A stretch of 64,000 bases of DNA from the NCBI RefSeq assembly GCF_018100805.1, contig NZ_JAGJEA010000013.1, positions 62,001 to 126,000 of the forward strand. Direction: 5' to 3'. The translations under genes were made by a program, and so were the position numbers. The stretch is from Aquimarina sp. MMG016. GTDB lineage: Bacteria; Bacteroidota; Bacteroidia; Flavobacteriales; Flavobacteriaceae. Below are positions 7,507-17,154 of this stretch, in pieces. Below the pieces are notes generated by a model. The model saw only the letters and a program-made list of their open reading frames with translations, did not search any database and was not told the origin of the DNA. Position 1 is the first letter of the stretch. The number at the start of each line of letters is the position of its first letter.

Positions 7507-7974
7507 ATGAGAGCATTTATTTTAGAAACAATATATGAATGGAGCAAGATCCCTTATCAGAAATGGTTCAAGAAAAACACACCTTGGGATATCTCTTTAA
7601 AAACTTTACTGCAATATCCTAAAGAAAGCTTAGGATTTCACTTGGGTTGTTTTTTACTAAAACATGATTTTAGCCCACAACCTAAACTGGAAAATCATGA
7701 TGTATTCCATGTATTAACTGACATAGGGATCTCAGTTCCGGAAGAGGTTGCTATGCAATATTATCTTTTGGGGAATGGGAAACGAAGCCTATATCTACTA
7801 TCTGTAATTTTCTTAGGCACACTACTCTACCCTGATAAATTAAAATTATTTAGAAAAGCATATCGTACAGGAAAAGCAGCTTATACTTTTCACCAGCTGG
7901 ATTATCAAAAATTATTACACAAAGACATTCAAATATTACAAACTACATTTTTAATATCACCATTATGGAAATAA
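7507..7974 (+). CDS. Coq4-like protein (155 aa)
   Basis: The core 'ENHDVFHVLTDIGISVPEEV' followed by 'MQYYLLGNGKRSLYLL' matches the Coq4 family, including the metal-binding H-D-x-x-H motif. Coq4 acts in ubiquinone biosynthesis as a ring-modifying enzyme in organisms that make ubiquinone. Bacteroidota use menaquinone, so this homologue must do something else or act on another lipid. It is the first gene of a unit controlled by operator B; the next gene overlaps it by 10 bp. Confidence 0.75.
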   Translation: MRAFILETIYEWSKIPYQKWFKKNTPWDISLKTLLQYPKESLGFHLGCFLLKHDFSPQPKLENHDVFHVLTDIGISVPEEVAMQYYLLGNGKRSLYLLSVIFLGTLLYPDKLKLFRKAYRTGKAAYTFHQLDYQKLLHKDIQILQTTFLISPLWK

Positions 7975-8279
7975 GACAAACCATTAACAAAAAAGCTTTA
8001 ATACTAGCGACAATAAGTTTTCTTTTAGGAACATTAATTCTATTGCTCTATCTGGTTTTTGGATCAGAAGCCTTTCTGGTGGGAGGATTGTTTTATGTCC
8101 TCATAGCATTAGTAATTAATGGAATCACATTCATCGGTATCATTGCTAATGCTATTATCAATTATCAATACTATAAAGAAAATCTGACAACCATTCTACT
8201 TTTCTCAATCAATATTCCGGTAGCAATTGGCTATGTATTCCTGGTTATGAACAATCCATTTTTAACTAATTCTTATTAA
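7965..8279 (+). CDS. Small three- to four-span membrane protein (104 aa)
   Basis: Starts inside the end of the Coq4-like gene (10-bp overlap), which implies translational coupling. Hydrophobic stretches at about residues 12-32, 36-62 and 78-94 are separated by short loops ('NYQYYKENLT'). No family motif recognised. The stop is directly followed by the ATG of the DUF1361 gene, so the three genes are one unit. Confidence 0.65.
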   Translation: MEIRQTINKKALILATISFLLGTLILLLYLVFGSEAFLVGGLFYVLIALVINGITFIGIIANAIINYQYYKENLTTILLFSINIPVAIGYVFLVMNNPFLTNSY

Positions 8280-8924
8280 ATGAATACGATCTATAAACAA
8301 TTACCTTTTATTAAGGGTTTCGCAGCAGCTTTAGCATTCAGTTTTATCCTATTATTTATTAGAATTATAAAAACAGATTCAATATTTTTTATGTTTCTGG
8401 TATGGAATCTATTTCTAGCATGTATCCCATATGGAATTACTTTTTTATTGAGTATAAAAAAAGTCAACAAAATTCTATTTTGGTTAGGTTTTGTGATATG
8501 GCTGGCATTTTTACCCAATTCACCATACATACTTACCGACTTGCAACATATAAGATTAAGCACTTTAACATCTGTTTGGTTTGATGTACTACTGATCTTA
8601 TCATTCGCTATTAATGGTTTGATCATTGGTTTTGCTTCTCTACAGTTAATGCAAAATTTACTCAGAGAACGGTTTTCTATAAAAATTACAAATTTTATAA
8701 CCTACATAACCTTACTCCTGTGTGGTTTCGGAATTTACCTGGGTAGGGTATTACGATGGAACAGTTGGGATATACTACAGGATCCAATTGGTATTCTATC
8801 TGACATCCTCAAAAGAATTCTGTTTCCGATAGAACATCTCAACACTTGGGCATTTACTATAGGTTTTGGTGGATTTCTAATCATTACTTATCACCTTATT
8901 CAATATCATCAAGAAAAAAAATAA
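8280..8924 (+). CDS. DUF1361 membrane protein (214 aa)
   Basis: About six membrane spans with the DUF1361 signature 'WLAFLPNSPYILTDLQHIR' at residues 75-95 and 'GFGIYLGRVLRWNSWDIL' later. The family is widespread in Firmicutes and Bacteroidota and has no defined function. It begins at the base after the previous stop and is followed 26 bp later by creD, so the unit 7507-10306 may be one operon under operator B. Confidence 0.85.
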   Translation: MNTIYKQLPFIKGFAAALAFSFILLFIRIIKTDSIFFMFLVWNLFLACIPYGITFLLSIKKVNKILFWLGFVIWLAFLPNSPYILTDLQHIRLSTLTSVWFDVLLILSFAINGLIIGFASLQLMQNLLRERFSIKITNFITYITLLLCGFGIYLGRVLRWNSWDILQDPIGILSDILKRILFPIEHLNTWAFTIGFGGFLIITYHLIQYHQEKK

Positions 8925-8950
8925 TTCAAACACTATAAATCTTACATATC

Positions 8951-10306
8951 ATGGATACACAACCGCAAAAAAAGTCATTTGGGCAATGGATAAAAACCTC
9001 CATAACCGTTCGTATGTTAATGGTAGGAATACTAATTCTAGTATTATTAATTCCATTATCGTATATCAAAAACCTAATACAAGAACGATCTTTTAGACAA
9101 GAAGAAGTGGTTAGCGAAATCAATCAAAAATGGGGAAACCAAGTTTTGTTATATGGTCCAGTTCTAAAAATCCCTTATCAAATTCATCATCCAAAAAAGA
9201 TTTGGGATGAAAAGACTAAAGGATATATTACAGAGGATAAAATCACCGTACACTATTCTTATTTTTTTCCTAACACCTTAGATATTAATGCCAATATTGA
9301 ATCCGAAACTTTAAAAAGAGGCATCTATGAATCGGTAGTATACACTTCTGACATGAATATCAAGGGAGCTTTTACAGCACCAAATTTTGAAATGCAAGAT
9401 ATCAAAACCGAAGATATCTTATGGAACAAAGCTACCGTAATCATCAATTCTACCAACTCCAAGGGAATCAAAAGCAATCTGGAATTACAATTAGGATCAG
9501 AAAAATATCCACTACGATCTCGATACTCAAAGAACTCATACACCAATACCTTAGAAACAAAATTTCTAAAGGAAGTATCAATTCCTAAAGAGAATTCTAT
9601 AGATTTCAGTTTACATCTTAAAATAAACGGAAGTGAGCAACTACGATTCATCCCGGTAGGCCGTGAAACAAACGTATCCATGACTTCGAACTGGTCATCC
9701 CCAAGTTTTAATGGCAATTACCTACCGGACACTAAAACCAAGCAAATTACCAAAGATGGTTTTAAAGCAGATTGGAAAATATTGGAAATTAATAGAGAAT
9801 TCGAACAAGAATTTTTTGGTGAGTTACCCGAGATCACTTCTTCCGCTTTTGGTGTTAAGTTACTTATCCCTGTGGATGAATACCAAAAGAGTGAGCGTGC
9901 CACTAAATATGGATACCTGGTTATTGCTTTAACTTTTCTGGTATTCTTTTTAATCCAAAGTATTAGTAAAATTCATATTCACCCATTTCAATACCTGATG
10001 ATTGGACTGGCACTGACGATGTTTTATACACTTCTGATTTCTATATCTGAGCATTCTAGTTTTTTACACGCTTATGGTATTGCAGGTGTTTCCGTAGTTA
10101 TACTCATTTCTATGTACTCTAAAGCAATCCTAAAAAGTTTCAAGTTCATGGGATTCATCGCAGCTTCTTTAGCGGCTTTGTATGCTTTTATTTTTGTGAT
10201 CATTCAACTAGAAAATTATGCTTTACTAGTGGGTAGTATAGGGTTGTTCTTAATTCTTGGAACCATTATGATGGTATCTCGTAAGATTGATTGGGGAAAT
10301 TATTAG
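8951..10306 (+). CDS. creD: Inner membrane protein CreD
   Basis: The 451-residue protein has the CreD layout: an N-terminal span ('SITVRMLMVGILILVLLIPL'), a large periplasmic domain from about residue 40 to 310 with 'ERSFRQEEVVSEINQKWG' and 'GPVLKIPY' typical of the family, then four C-terminal spans from about 315. In Gammaproteobacteria CreD is a CreBC-regulated envelope integrity protein. Here no CreBC pair is present, and the winged-helix regulator at 7158 with its palindromes is the more likely controller. Confidence 0.93.
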   Translation: MDTQPQKKSFGQWIKTSITVRMLMVGILILVLLIPLSYIKNLIQERSFRQEEVVSEINQKWGNQVLLYGPVLKIPYQIHHPKKIWDEKTKGYITEDKITVHYSYFFPNTLDINANIESETLKRGIYESVVYTSDMNIKGAFTAPNFEMQDIKTEDILWNKATVIINSTNSKGIKSNLELQLGSEKYPLRSRYSKNSYTNTLETKFLKEVSIPKENSIDFSLHLKINGSEQLRFIPVGRETNVSMTSNWSSPSFNGNYLPDTKTKQITKDGFKADWKILEINREFEQEFFGELPEITSSAFGVKLLIPVDEYQKSERATKYGYLVIALTFLVFFLIQSISKIHIHPFQYLMIGLALTMFYTLLISISEHSSFLHAYGIAGVSVVILISMYSKAILKSFKFMGFIAASLAALYAFIFVIIQLENYALLVGSIGLFLILGTIMMVSRKIDWGNY

Positions 10307-10360
10307 GTTGTTAGCCACAATTATTTAAAAAATCATTCAGTTATAATCAAAAAACATAAA

Positions 10361-11242
10361 ATGTTGAAAAAAATATTGTCATTACTGTTTTTCACCGTAT
10401 TTCTATTTCCAAAATACGGTATTGCTCAGGAGAAAAAAATAACTACAGGAAGTAAAAACGGAACACTCATAGCCATAGGAGGAGGGAAAATTGGTGATAC
10501 CGACATTATGAAAGAATTTCGTAATCTGACTGGTGGAGATTCTGCTAAAATAGTTGTAATTCCAACTGCTTTTGTTAGAAATAACCAAATTGATACGACG
10601 TTGCTAAAAACAAATTTTAAAAAATACGGTATCCCCAATTTTACTATTTTACATACCAGTGATCCTGCAAAGGCCAATACAGATGATTTTGTTAAGCCCA
10701 TTAAAGAGGCTACAGGTATCTTTTTTACTGGCGGCAGACATTGGCGAATTGCAGATAGTTATTTAAACACTAAAGTACAAGAAGAATTATTTAAGTTGTT
10801 AGACAGAGGAGGTGTAATTGCAGGATCCTCTGCAGGTGCAACTATCCAAGGTTCTTATTTAGCAAGAGGAGACACTAAAAACAATCAAATTATGATGGGA
10901 GATCATGAAGTTGGATTCGGATTTATCTCAAATATTACAATTGATCAACACGTTTTAACCAGAAATAGACAATTTGACATGTTTACAATTCTTAAGAATA
11001 AACCTGAGCTATTAGGTGTAGGAATTGATGAGAGCACAGCTATTATTGTCAAAGGAGATATTCTCGAAGTTATTGGAAAAAGTTATGTTCTTATCTATGA
11101 CCAATCATTCTGGTCTATCGAGGTATCTAACCTGTATACAGGTTCTGCTAAAAAGAATTTACCTAATAAAGATCAATTATTCTATTTTCTTAAAAATGGG
11201 GATAAATATAATTTAAGAGAAAGAAAAGTAATTTGGGAATAA
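10361..11242 (+). CDS. Secreted cyanophycinase-like peptidase (S51, 293 aa)
   Basis: A signal peptide ends near 'PKYGIAQ' (residue 22). The mature part has the S51 class I glutamine-amidotransferase-like fold: 'GTLIAIGGGKIGDTDIMKEF', 'AKIVVIPTAFV', 'GIFFTGGRHWRI' and the nucleophile elbow 'AGSSAGATIQG' with the serine at residue 157. Cyanophycinases cleave the beta-Asp-Arg dipeptide polymer cyanophycin; in heterotrophs such exported forms may instead hydrolyse beta-aspartyl peptides. The catalytic elbow is intact. It stands alone, followed by a terminator at 11308. Confidence 0.88.
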   Translation: MLKKILSLLFFTVFLFPKYGIAQEKKITTGSKNGTLIAIGGGKIGDTDIMKEFRNLTGGDSAKIVVIPTAFVRNNQIDTTLLKTNFKKYGIPNFTILHTSDPAKANTDDFVKPIKEATGIFFTGGRHWRIADSYLNTKVQEELFKLLDRGGVIAGSSAGATIQGSYLARGDTKNNQIMMGDHEVGFGFISNITIDQHVLTRNRQFDMFTILKNKPELLGVGIDESTAIIVKGDILEVIGKSYVLIYDQSFWSIEVSNLYTGSAKKNLPNKDQLFYFLKNGDKYNLRERKVIWE

Positions 11243-11307
11243 ATATAAATGCTTAAACGTAGTGCATCACCTCGTAAAATAATTTCAAAACCCGCTGTAA
11301 TTTAATT

Positions 11308-11348
11308 GAAAAAAGGAGTGCTTCAGATTTTTGAAGCACTCCTTTTTT
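11308..11348 (+). terminator. Strong hairpin terminator
   Basis: AAAAGGAGTGCTTCA pairs with TGAAGCACTCCTTTT across a short AT loop and ends in a T-run. An apparent start at 11306 for the next gene falls inside this hairpin, which is why the start at 11378 was chosen. Confidence 0.85.
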
Positions 11349-11377
11349 ATATATTTTTAGTCTTTAAAATAATTTTA

Positions 11378-11875
11378 ATGAAAAAAAACATTTGTTTATC
11401 TCTCGTTGCAGTCGCTACAGTCTTTTTGTTTTCTTGTAAAACTGAATCTAAAAACGAAAAAATAGTTACTCAAGAAGTTTCCTTTAAAAAGGAAGGAGAA
11501 CTGACATTATATAGCGTAAAAGACTCTGTTACGAATACGATTACAAAACTAGATATCGAAATTGCTGATAATGAATACGAAATCCAGACGGGTTTGATGT
11601 ATAGAAAGTCAATGCAAAATGATCGAGGTATGCTATTTATATTTCCAGAAGATGCTCCTCGTTCCTTCTATATGAAGAATACTGAGTTTTCTCTGGACAT
11701 TATATTCATTAATTCTAAAAACAAAGTGGTAAGCATCCAAAAGAATGCAAAACCTCTTAATGAAAGCTCTTTACCCTCTGAAGCTCCTGCACAATATGTT
11801 TTAGAAGTAAATGCAGGTCAGACTGACAAATGGAATCTTAAAACCGGGGATTCTATTGCTTTTATTAAAAAGTAA
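11378..11875 (+). CDS. DUF192 lipoprotein (165 aa)
   Basis: The start at 11378 gives a clean lipoprotein signal, 'MKKNICLSLVAVATVFLFSC', with the lipidated Cys at residue 20; the frame is open further upstream but only through a terminator. The rest is the DUF192 beta fold: 'QTGLMYRKSMQNDRGMLFIF', 'RSFYMKNTEFSLDIIFIN', and 'APAQYVLEVNAGQTDKW'. DUF192 proteins are small exported domains of unknown biochemical role. The gene is followed by its own terminator and is convergent with secDF. Confidence 0.9.
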   Translation: MKKNICLSLVAVATVFLFSCKTESKNEKIVTQEVSFKKEGELTLYSVKDSVTNTITKLDIEIADNEYEIQTGLMYRKSMQNDRGMLFIFPEDAPRSFYMKNTEFSLDIIFINSKNKVVSIQKNAKPLNESSLPSEAPAQYVLEVNAGQTDKWNLKTGDSIAFIKK

Positions 11876-11895
11876 GCACAACGATTTAGTTAAAA

Positions 11896-11931
11896 TAAAA
11901 AATCCGTACATCAAGGTGCACGGATTTTTTA
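11896..11931. terminator. Bidirectional terminator between DUF192 gene and secDF
   Basis: AAAAAATCCGT and ACGGATTTTTT form an 11-bp stem with T-runs on both strands. Confidence 0.8.
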
Positions 11932-11959
11932 TTTATATCCACAAAGAATTACTTCTTAA

Positions 11960-14900
11960 TTACTCTTCGGTCTTCTTTTCTTTTAAACCTACTTTACTTA
12001 CCGTATCATGCATAATTGGTGTAGCGATAAATAGAGACGAATACGTACCCACTAATACACCAATGATTAATGAGAACATAAACCCTCTTAATGGCACAGC
12101 AAAGATAAAAATTGCTACCAATACTAATAAAGTAGTCAATGAGGTGTTTAGCGTACGGCTTAAGGTACTATTTAATGCTCCATTAACATTTTTACTTAGT
12201 GGCCAAGTTGTATGCTCCTGGAAGAATTCACGAATTCTATCAAATACTACCACGGTATCATTCAGAGAGTAACCAATTACTGTAAGTATAGCAGCGATAA
12301 ATGCCTGGTCGATCTCCATATTAAATGGCATAAACTTCCAGGTTAATGAGAATACACCAAGTACTACTAATACATCATGGAATACAGCGGCTACTGCACC
12401 TAAACTAAACTGCCATCTTCTAAATCGGAATAAGATATACAAGAATACCACAATCAAAGATCCTAATACAGACCAGAATGCTGCTTTTTGGATATCATCC
12501 GCAATCGTAGGACCTACTTTCATAGAAGACATTATACCCACTTGTTTATCCTCATCTCCATCAGAGAATTGCTCATATGTTAAGCTATCCGTTAGGTAAG
12601 GCTTCAAAGCTTCATATAATTTCTTAGAAATTTCAGCATCTACTTCTGCACCTGTTTCATTCACCTTATATTTAGTCGTAATCTTTAACTGATTGTTTGC
12701 TCCAAGAGTTTTTGCTTGTGCACTTTCAAACACGGCTACAAGATCTTTTTCTACCGCCGTAGGAACAACATCTTTAGCAAAACGAACAGTATAAGTTCTA
12801 CCTCCAACAAAATCAACACCATAATCTAAGCTATTTGTGAACAAAGAACCAATACCTGCAATTATGATAACTCCTGAAATAACGTAAGATATTTTACGCT
12901 TCTTTAAGAAATCAATATTTACATTTTTAAACAAATTCTTAGTAGCTCCCGTAGAGAAAGCTAATTCTTTACCATTTTTACCATATCCATCAATAAACAA
13001 TCTAGTGATAAAAATTGCAGTAAATAGAGAGGTTAAAATACCAATTAATAAAGTTGTTGCAAAACCTTTAACCGGACCAGTACCAATCACTAATAAGATT
13101 AAACCAGTAAGGCCTGTTGTAATGTTAGCATCCAGAATTGAAGATAAAGCATTTCTAAATCCGTCTTTGATCGCATCTACCTGAGATTTACCTTTGGCTA
13201 ATTCTTCTCGAATCCTCTCAAAGATAAGTACGTTTGCATCCACAGACATACCAATCGTTAATACAATACCAGCGATACCAGGAAGTGTTAATACTGCTCT
13301 AAGACCAGCCAATACTCCAAATATAAACAAGATATTTACTACCAACGCAACATCCGCAAAAGCACCTGCTTTACCATAATAGAAAATCATCCAGATCAAG
13401 ATCAATACTAACGCTATTGCAAAAGACATAATACCACTATCGATCGCTTCTTGACCAAGGGATGGACCAACAATCTCACTTTGAATAATATCTGCAGAAG
13501 CTGGTAACTTACCCGCTCTTAATACATTTGCTAAATCTTTTCCTTCTTCTATAGTAAAGTCTCCTGAAATTTCACTTCTTCCTCCACTAATTGGACCTGA
13601 AGATACACCTGGAGCAGAATATACTATGTTATCAAGTACAATTGCAATCTGGCTTCTTTGGTTATAAGCACGCTCGGTCATTTCTTCCCATTTCTTAGCA
13701 CCTTTACCATCCATCTGCATAGTAACCACTACATTATTAGTCTGATCAAAAGTTTGAGCAGCATCAGTGATAACTCCACCACTTAATTCAGGTTCATTAT
13801 CTCTATTACCCTTAAGTGCATAAAAATCTACTACCTCAACATCTTTTTTACCTTTGCTCCAAGCAAATTTAGTATATCTGACACTTTGTGGAAGTAATGC
13901 TCTAATATCAGATCTTCTGAAAAACGCACCTAACTGAGCGGTATCTTTAACATTAGCAGAGAACAATGCTCCCGGTACTAATGGAAAACTAATCAAATCA
14001 TTAATTGGATTTACTTGTGCTTCTACTTCTGCAGAATCTACAGCGTCTTCTAACAAATCTTCTATAGCTGCATCTGCATCAGTTTTAGTTGTATCTACTT
14101 GCGCTGAATCTGCTACTTTTTCAGTATTCTCCTCTACTTCACTTTTTAATTCTTCTACTTCTTTTGGAGCGTTCTTTGCTTCAAGTTCTTGCTTTAACAA
14201 CTGATTTGCTGCTCCAATAAAAGTACCTAATTCCTGAGAAGTTTCTACATCCCAAAATTCTAACTGAGCCGTACTCTGTAATAATTTCTGTACACGATCT
14301 ACATCTTCAGCTCCAGGTAATTCTACTAAGATACGTCCAGATTCTCCTAAACGCTGAATATTTGGCTGTGTAACACCGAATTTATCGATACGTTTACGTA
14401 ATACCTCGAATGCAGAGGTTACAGACTCATCTATTTTCTTTCTTAAAACAGGCTTAACCTGGTCGTTAGTCATATCATAAGTGATATCATCACTTAAGTT
14501 TTTATTCGCAAAAATATCCGGCGAAGCTAATTTTGCATCTGGAATTTTCTCAAACTCTGAAAAGAAATCCTCCAAATATGTATTCTGGCTATCTTTTTGT
14601 AATTCATCGGTAGCTAGCAAAGCCTGATTGAATGAAGGGTCTTTAGATTTATTAGCTAAACCTTTTAAAATATCTTTTACGGATATCTGAAGAATTACAT
14701 TGATCCCTCCTCTAAGGTCAAGACCTTTGTTAAGCTCCCACTCTTTTGCTTCATTATAGGTAATACCGGCAAAAATTTCTTCTTTTCCTATGGAATCTAA
14801 AAACACACCTTGTGCAGTTTCTCTTAATTTAGAGTCTCCGGCTTCTGGATATTTTTGTTGTGCATATACTTCTGCTTCTTTCTCTTTTGTGTAAGTTAGA

Positions 14901-14977
14901 TACGTAAACGATAATTGGTAAACACATACCAAACCGAATAAAATCGCAAATACCCTAACAAGTCCTTTATTTTGCAT
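11960..14977 (-). CDS. secDF: Fused protein translocase subunit SecDF
   Basis: A 1005-residue SecD-SecF fusion as is normal in Bacteroidota. The N-terminal span is followed by 'LNKGLDLRGGINVILQ' (SecD D1), a large periplasmic P1 region with 'VLRKRIDKFGVTQPNIQRLG' and 'IAIVLDNIVYSAPGVSSGPI', five SecD spans with 'GMSVDANVLIFERIREEL', then the SecF half with 'GVDFVGGRTYTVRF' and 'GYSLNDTVVVFDRIREFF'. An Asp/Glu-rich, probably disordered insert lies around residues 270-320. SecDF uses proton flow to pull secreted proteins from SecYEG on the periplasmic side. A SecD-head-like gene lies just upstream on the same strand. Confidence 0.97.
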   Translation of the reverse strand: MQNKGLVRVFAILFGLVCVYQLSFTYLTYTKEKEAEVYAQQKYPEAGDSKLRETAQGVFLDSIGKEEIFAGITYNEAKEWELNKGLDLRGGINVILQISVKDILKGLANKSKDPSFNQALLATDELQKDSQNTYLEDFFSEFEKIPDAKLASPDIFANKNLSDDITYDMTNDQVKPVLRKKIDESVTSAFEVLRKRIDKFGVTQPNIQRLGESGRILVELPGAEDVDRVQKLLQSTAQLEFWDVETSQELGTFIGAANQLLKQELEAKNAPKEVEELKSEVEENTEKVADSAQVDTTKTDADAAIEDLLEDAVDSAEVEAQVNPINDLISFPLVPGALFSANVKDTAQLGAFFRRSDIRALLPQSVRYTKFAWSKGKKDVEVVDFYALKGNRDNEPELSGGVITDAAQTFDQTNNVVVTMQMDGKGAKKWEEMTERAYNQRSQIAIVLDNIVYSAPGVSSGPISGGRSEISGDFTIEEGKDLANVLRAGKLPASADIIQSEIVGPSLGQEAIDSGIMSFAIALVLILIWMIFYYGKAGAFADVALVVNILFIFGVLAGLRAVLTLPGIAGIVLTIGMSVDANVLIFERIREELAKGKSQVDAIKDGFRNALSSILDANITTGLTGLILLVIGTGPVKGFATTLLIGILTSLFTAIFITRLFIDGYGKNGKELAFSTGATKNLFKNVNIDFLKKRKISYVISGVIIIAGIGSLFTNSLDYGVDFVGGRTYTVRFAKDVVPTAVEKDLVAVFESAQAKTLGANNQLKITTKYKVNETGAEVDAEISKKLYEALKPYLTDSLTYEQFSDGDEDKQVGIMSSMKVGPTIADDIQKAAFWSVLGSLIVVFLYILFRFRRWQFSLGAVAAVFHDVLVVLGVFSLTWKFMPFNMEIDQAFIAAILTVIGYSLNDTVVVFDRIREFFQEHTTWPLSKNVNGALNSTLSRTLNTSLTTLLVLVAIFIFAVPLRGFMFSLIIGVLVGTYSSLFIATPIMHDTVSKVGLKEKKTEE

Positions 14978-15201
14978 TATTTATTTATTTTGGTCAAACC
15001 TGGTTAAACGAATACCTATCGAACTCACGCAGAATTTGACAATTGTTTTTAATTATTTACTATGTACTTTTGCTATATCATAACATTGATATAAGCTACA
15101 TCTAAAAGTTAAAATGATTTTTCAAGAGTTATAAACTACTCTGCTTAACTTTTAAAAATCTGATTAGATTTTTGGAATTTCTTAAAAGCTATGAATTCCA
15201 A

Positions 15202-15825
15202 TTAAGAAATTGGTCCGGCTCTTACTTCTGGAATGTTATGAAAAGTGTTATCTATTGCAATTGCAATATTTGTATTTACTTTTTCGGCTACTTTTACAAG
15301 CCGGTCTATATTCTGGACATTAATTCCGGAAACAAAACTATTTAGATTATAGGAGGAATCCCCGTCTTGTTCTATGTTTATTTCTAAAACATATTTACCA
15401 TTAAAGTCAGCATCAAAATCTGTGCTTTTTTGGATTTCATAAACATCAAGGTTGTAATCTCTTGAATCTTCTTTCTTTTTAGGAAATGAGTCATTTTCAC
15501 CATTTTGATCATAAAATATATGGCTGAGCTCAACATTGCCCTCTTCAGAAAGTATACCTTTTATATAATCTACGTCCTCTTCACTATAATATGTGATTTT
15601 GAGCTTACCGTCTTTTAATCCTTTTGATATCCTAGTGTTTTTTACCCCTATAGATTGTAACTGTCTTTTTACAACAGCAATCGCATTTTGGGCTTCTAGA
15701 GAGGTAACTTCAACATCAACAAATTCTAATACAATTTCCTGATTAGGTACAACAGTTTGTTGCTGAATAACAACAAGGGCTGCAAGTGCAGAAATTAAAA
15801 TTCTGAAGTACCATTTTTTCTTCAT
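15202..15825 (-). CDS. Membrane-anchored SecD P1-head-like protein (207 aa)
   Basis: An N-terminal anchor or signal ('WYFRILISALAALVVIQQ') precedes a soluble domain. Two stretches align by eye with the neighbouring SecDF: 'AVVKRQLQSIGVKNTRISKG' with SecD 'EVLRKRIDKFGVTQPNIQRL', and the C-terminal 'NIAIAIDNTFHNIPEVRAGP' with SecD 'QIAIVLDNIVYSAPGVSSGP'. The protein stops just after that 'GPIS', where SecD would enter its transmembrane part. It is therefore probably a free-standing periplasmic SecD-head relative or a decayed paralogue, without the proton-conducting spans. It is the gene upstream of secDF on the same strand (225 bp gap). No published family recognised. Confidence 0.65.
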   Translation of the reverse strand: MKKKWYFRILISALAALVVIQQQTVVPNQEIVLEFVDVEVTSLEAQNAIAVVKRQLQSIGVKNTRISKGLKDGKLKITYYSEEDVDYIKGILSEEGNVELSHIFYDQNGENDSFPKKKEDSRDYNLDVYEIQKSTDFDADFNGKYVLEINIEQDGDSSYNLNSFVSGINVQNIDRLVKVAEKVNTNIAIAIDNTFHNIPEVRAGPIS

Positions 15826-15947
15826 GCGGCAAATATAAAAAAATTAAAACTGCATTTCTAAAGTCTTTAGATAAATATCTAGTGTAATCCCTTTAATATT
15901 ATAAATCATTCAAAGAAGAATAACTTAAAATTCTTGCTTTAAATAAC

Positions 15948-15972
15948 AAAAGCTGCAATAAAGCAGCTTTTA
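15948..15972. terminator. Terminator of mdh
   Basis: AAAAGCTGC / GCAGCTTTT stem with a six-base loop, A-rich and T-rich flanks on both strands. Confidence 0.8.
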
Positions 15973-16000
15973 TTATAAATATTATCTGGATCAAGAAGTA

Positions 16001-16927
16001 TTACAACTCCAATAATCCATTGGTTTTCTTAACGCCTTCTGCACTTTCGGCAAGTTTCGCTTTTTCAGCATCGCTAAGTTCAATTTCTACTATTTTTTCA
16101 ATACCATTTTTGCCTAATACAACAGGTGCACCGATACATAAATCATTTAATCCATACTCTCCTTCTAACAAAGTAGAACATGGGAATATTTTCTTCTGAT
16201 CACAAGCGATTGCCTGAACTAATCCAGACACAGCTGCTCCGGGAGCATACCAAGCAGATGTTCCAAGAAGTTTAGTTAAAGTAGCTCCACCAACTTTAGT
16301 ATCGGCAGCTACTTGCTCTAAACGATCATCAGAAATAAATTCTGAAACCGGCACACTATTTCGGGTTGCCAATCTTGTTAGCGGCACCATACCTTTATCG
16401 CTATGTCCACCAATTACCATTCCATCTACATCAGAGATTGGAGCACCTAAAGCTTCTGCTAATCTGTACTTAAAACGTGCACTATCTAATGCTCCTCCCA
16501 TACCAATGATTCTATTTTTAGGAAGATCAGTTGTTTTATGCACTAGATAAGTCATCGTATCCATAGGATTACTCACCACAATGATAATTGCATTTGGAGA
16601 ATGCTCTATTAAACTAGAAGACACGGTTTTTACGATTCCTGCATTGATACCAATCAATTCTTCACGAGTCATACCTGGTTTACGAGGTATTCCAGAAGTT
16701 ATCACAGCAATATCACTTCCTGCAGTTTTAGAATAATCTCCTGTAGTTCCTGTTATTTTGGTATCAAAACCGTTTAAAGAAGCTGTTTGCATTAGATCCA
16801 TCGCTTTCCCCTCTGCATATCCTTCTTTGATATCTAACAACACTACTTCTGAAGCAAAATCCTTAATGGCAATATATTCGGCACAACTGGCACCTACTGC
16901 TCCTGCTCCTACTACTGTAACTTTCAT
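16001..16927 (-). CDS. mdh: Malate dehydrogenase
   Basis: A 308-residue LDH-like malate dehydrogenase interconverting malate and oxaloacetate with NAD in the TCA cycle. The NAD-binding 'VVGAGAVGASCAEYIA' opens the protein, an Asp in 'VVLLDIKEG' favours NAD over NADP, 'SGIPRKPGMTREEL' carries the substrate arginines that separate malate from lactate dehydrogenases, and 'VIGGHSDKGMVPL' has the catalytic His. Monocistronic, with its own terminator. Confidence 0.97.
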   Translation of the reverse strand: MKVTVVGAGAVGASCAEYIAIKDFASEVVLLDIKEGYAEGKAMDLMQTASLNGFDTKITGTTGDYSKTAGSDIAVITSGIPRKPGMTREELIGINAGIVKTVSSSLIEHSPNAIIIVVSNPMDTMTYLVHKTTDLPKNRIIGMGGALDSARFKYRLAEALGAPISDVDGMVIGGHSDKGMVPLTRLATRNSVPVSEFISDDRLEQVAADTKVGGATLTKLLGTSAWYAPGAAVSGLVQAIACDQKKIFPCSTLLEGEYGLNDLCIGAPVVLGKNGIEKIVEIELSDAEKAKLAESAEGVKKTNGLLEL

Positions 16928-17070
16928 TGTATATATTTTATGATTGAAATTAAATTTATTTGCTTCGCGAAAATACGAATTCTTTAACGATTTCTTTTCT
17001 CAAAAAAAGGTTAATTACTGATAAATGATATTGGTCATAATTCCGGTAAAAATCATTCTTTTTCTCATAG

Positions 17071-17100
17071 AAAAAGGTTCGTAAAATTACGAACCTTATA
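17071..17100 (-). terminator. Terminator of the giant T9SS protein gene
   Basis: AAGGTTCGTAA / TTACGAACCTT hairpin 55 bp after the stop, followed on the minus strand by a T-run. Confidence 0.8.
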
Positions 17101-17154
17101 ATAAATCATAATTTAATATTATCAACCAAAATTTATGAATGTGACCCTAAAAAA

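Noticed and set aside
11306..11377. Longer N-terminus for the DUF192 lipoprotein
   Set aside because: The extra codons run through a strong terminator hairpin and would hide the lipoprotein signal.
11811..12272. 153-codon plus-strand frame over the end of the DUF192 and secDF genes
   Set aside because: It crosses a bidirectional terminator and is antisense to secDF codons; no family features.
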